Translations under genes and position numbers: made by a program
DNA from: Candidatus Nitrospira nitrificans
GTDB taxonomy: Bacteria > Nitrospirota > Nitrospiria > Nitrospirales > Nitrospiraceae
Assembly (NCBI RefSeq): GCF_001458775.1
Contig: NZ_CZPZ01000016.1
Coordinates: 1 to 58,481, forward strand
Length of the DNA stretch: 58,481 nucleotides
Direction of reading: 5' to 3'
The notes under the pieces: generated by a model
Told to the model about the DNA's origin: nothing
Seen by the model: only the letters and a program-made list of their open reading frames with translations
Database searches by the model: none
In this document: positions 58,356 through 58,481 of the stretch, piece by piece
Position numbering within the stretch: position 1 is the stretch's first letter
Layout: each line of letters begins with the position of its first letter

Positions 58356-58481
58356 TGTATAAGTCAAGACTTCATCGGACAGACAGCGAGTCCTCACCGG
58401 GTTTACGCCGCTAGGATTTTTTCCTTCGCCAAGGGCACACTGTCCAGGAACGTGTGCATCGGGGTCTTGCCATAACACCAA
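58356..58481 (-). mobile_element. Right end of an IS481-like insertion sequence (cut by window edge)
   Basis: The presumed terminal repeat starts TGTATAAGTCAAGACTTCAT at 58356. This outward TGT end, about 45 bp from the transposase stop, fits IS481-family architecture. The other end lies outside the window, so the target duplication cannot be checked. Confidence 0.6.
58403..58480 (-). CDS. IS481-type transposase, C-terminal end (partial)
   Basis: The reverse-strand frame ending at TAA (58405-58403) reads WCYGKTPMHTFLDSVPLAKE and then KILAA. This is the usual ending of IS481-family DDE transposases, in which YNxERTHQGKxxxGxTPMQTF-type sequence leads to LAKEK. The catalytic triad and most of the protein lie beyond the window. 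The gene reads in from the right edge. Confidence 0.7.
   Translation of the reverse strand, partial: WCYGKTPMHTFLDSVPLAKEKILAA

Overview
The window reads as a chromosomal segment of a Nitrospirota bacterium, most likely Nitrospira. This is inferred from moderately high GC, the style of the proteins (HEAT-repeat proteins, a GldA/F/G-type ABC set with a DUF4340 partner, DsrE/TusA sulfur carriers, many short exported proteins) and dispersed intergenic repeats. No rRNA or tRNA gene was found, so the placement is not certain. Genes are dense, on both strands, and often overlap by a few bases. Start codons were chosen by ribosome-binding sites and family N-termini.

Layout. Bases 1-6,763 are a defence region. 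It holds the end of a zeta-toxin-like kinase facing a reverse-strand type III restriction-modification operon (res, fic, mod) in which a Fic AMP-transferase and two tiny coupled ORFs sit between res and mod. Bases 7,001-13,965 carry a conserved unknown protein, glycogen phosphorylase, two HEAT-repeat proteins, small unknowns, a MITE-like repeat and RlpA. Bases 14,399-19,069 form a four-gene ABC export or surface operon (ATPase, permease, GldG-like, DUF4340). Bases 19,100-28,065 are the most unusual part: five paralogous lipoproteins in tandem made of cadherin-like beta-sandwich repeats. Each has its own similar promoter (weak in the fourth) and a similar leader with two potential hairpins. Paired bases differ between copies while pairing is kept.

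Bases 28,317-34,804 (reverse strand) hold a LuxR-type regulator and a histidine kinase fused to an N-terminal Rossmann domain, then nrdR, glyA, rplI and the threonine-degradation pair kbl and tdh. GlyA, Kbl and Tdh together link threonine, glycine and one-carbon metabolism. Bases 34,971-44,672 are mixed: YceI, a zinc alcohol dehydrogenase, a RelE-toxin remnant, a CNT nucleoside transporter, a frameshifted serine hydrolase, uroporphyrinogen-III synthase, a VOC protein, an MBL-fold hydrolase and a UDP-sugar epimerase. Bases 44,690-53,744 hold an exported unknown, a CPA2 antiporter with TrkA domains, an exported Lon-type (S16) peptidase domain next to a Rieske oxygenase, DsrE2 with TusA, a formiminotransferase-cyclodeaminase fusion, rpsU, nth and a second DsrE protein. 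The right end has a perfect 43-bp palindrome, a small membrane protein, polA with a degenerate proofreading domain, a DUF4177 protein, a twice-frameshifted gene and the end of an IS481-like element cut by the window edge.

The strongest candidate for something undescribed is the lipoprotein array with its repeated structured leader. The res-orf-fic-orf-mod arrangement and the Rossmann-histidine kinase are the next most notable. Functions of the array and its leaders are inference; the repeats, pairings and overlaps are read directly from the sequence.
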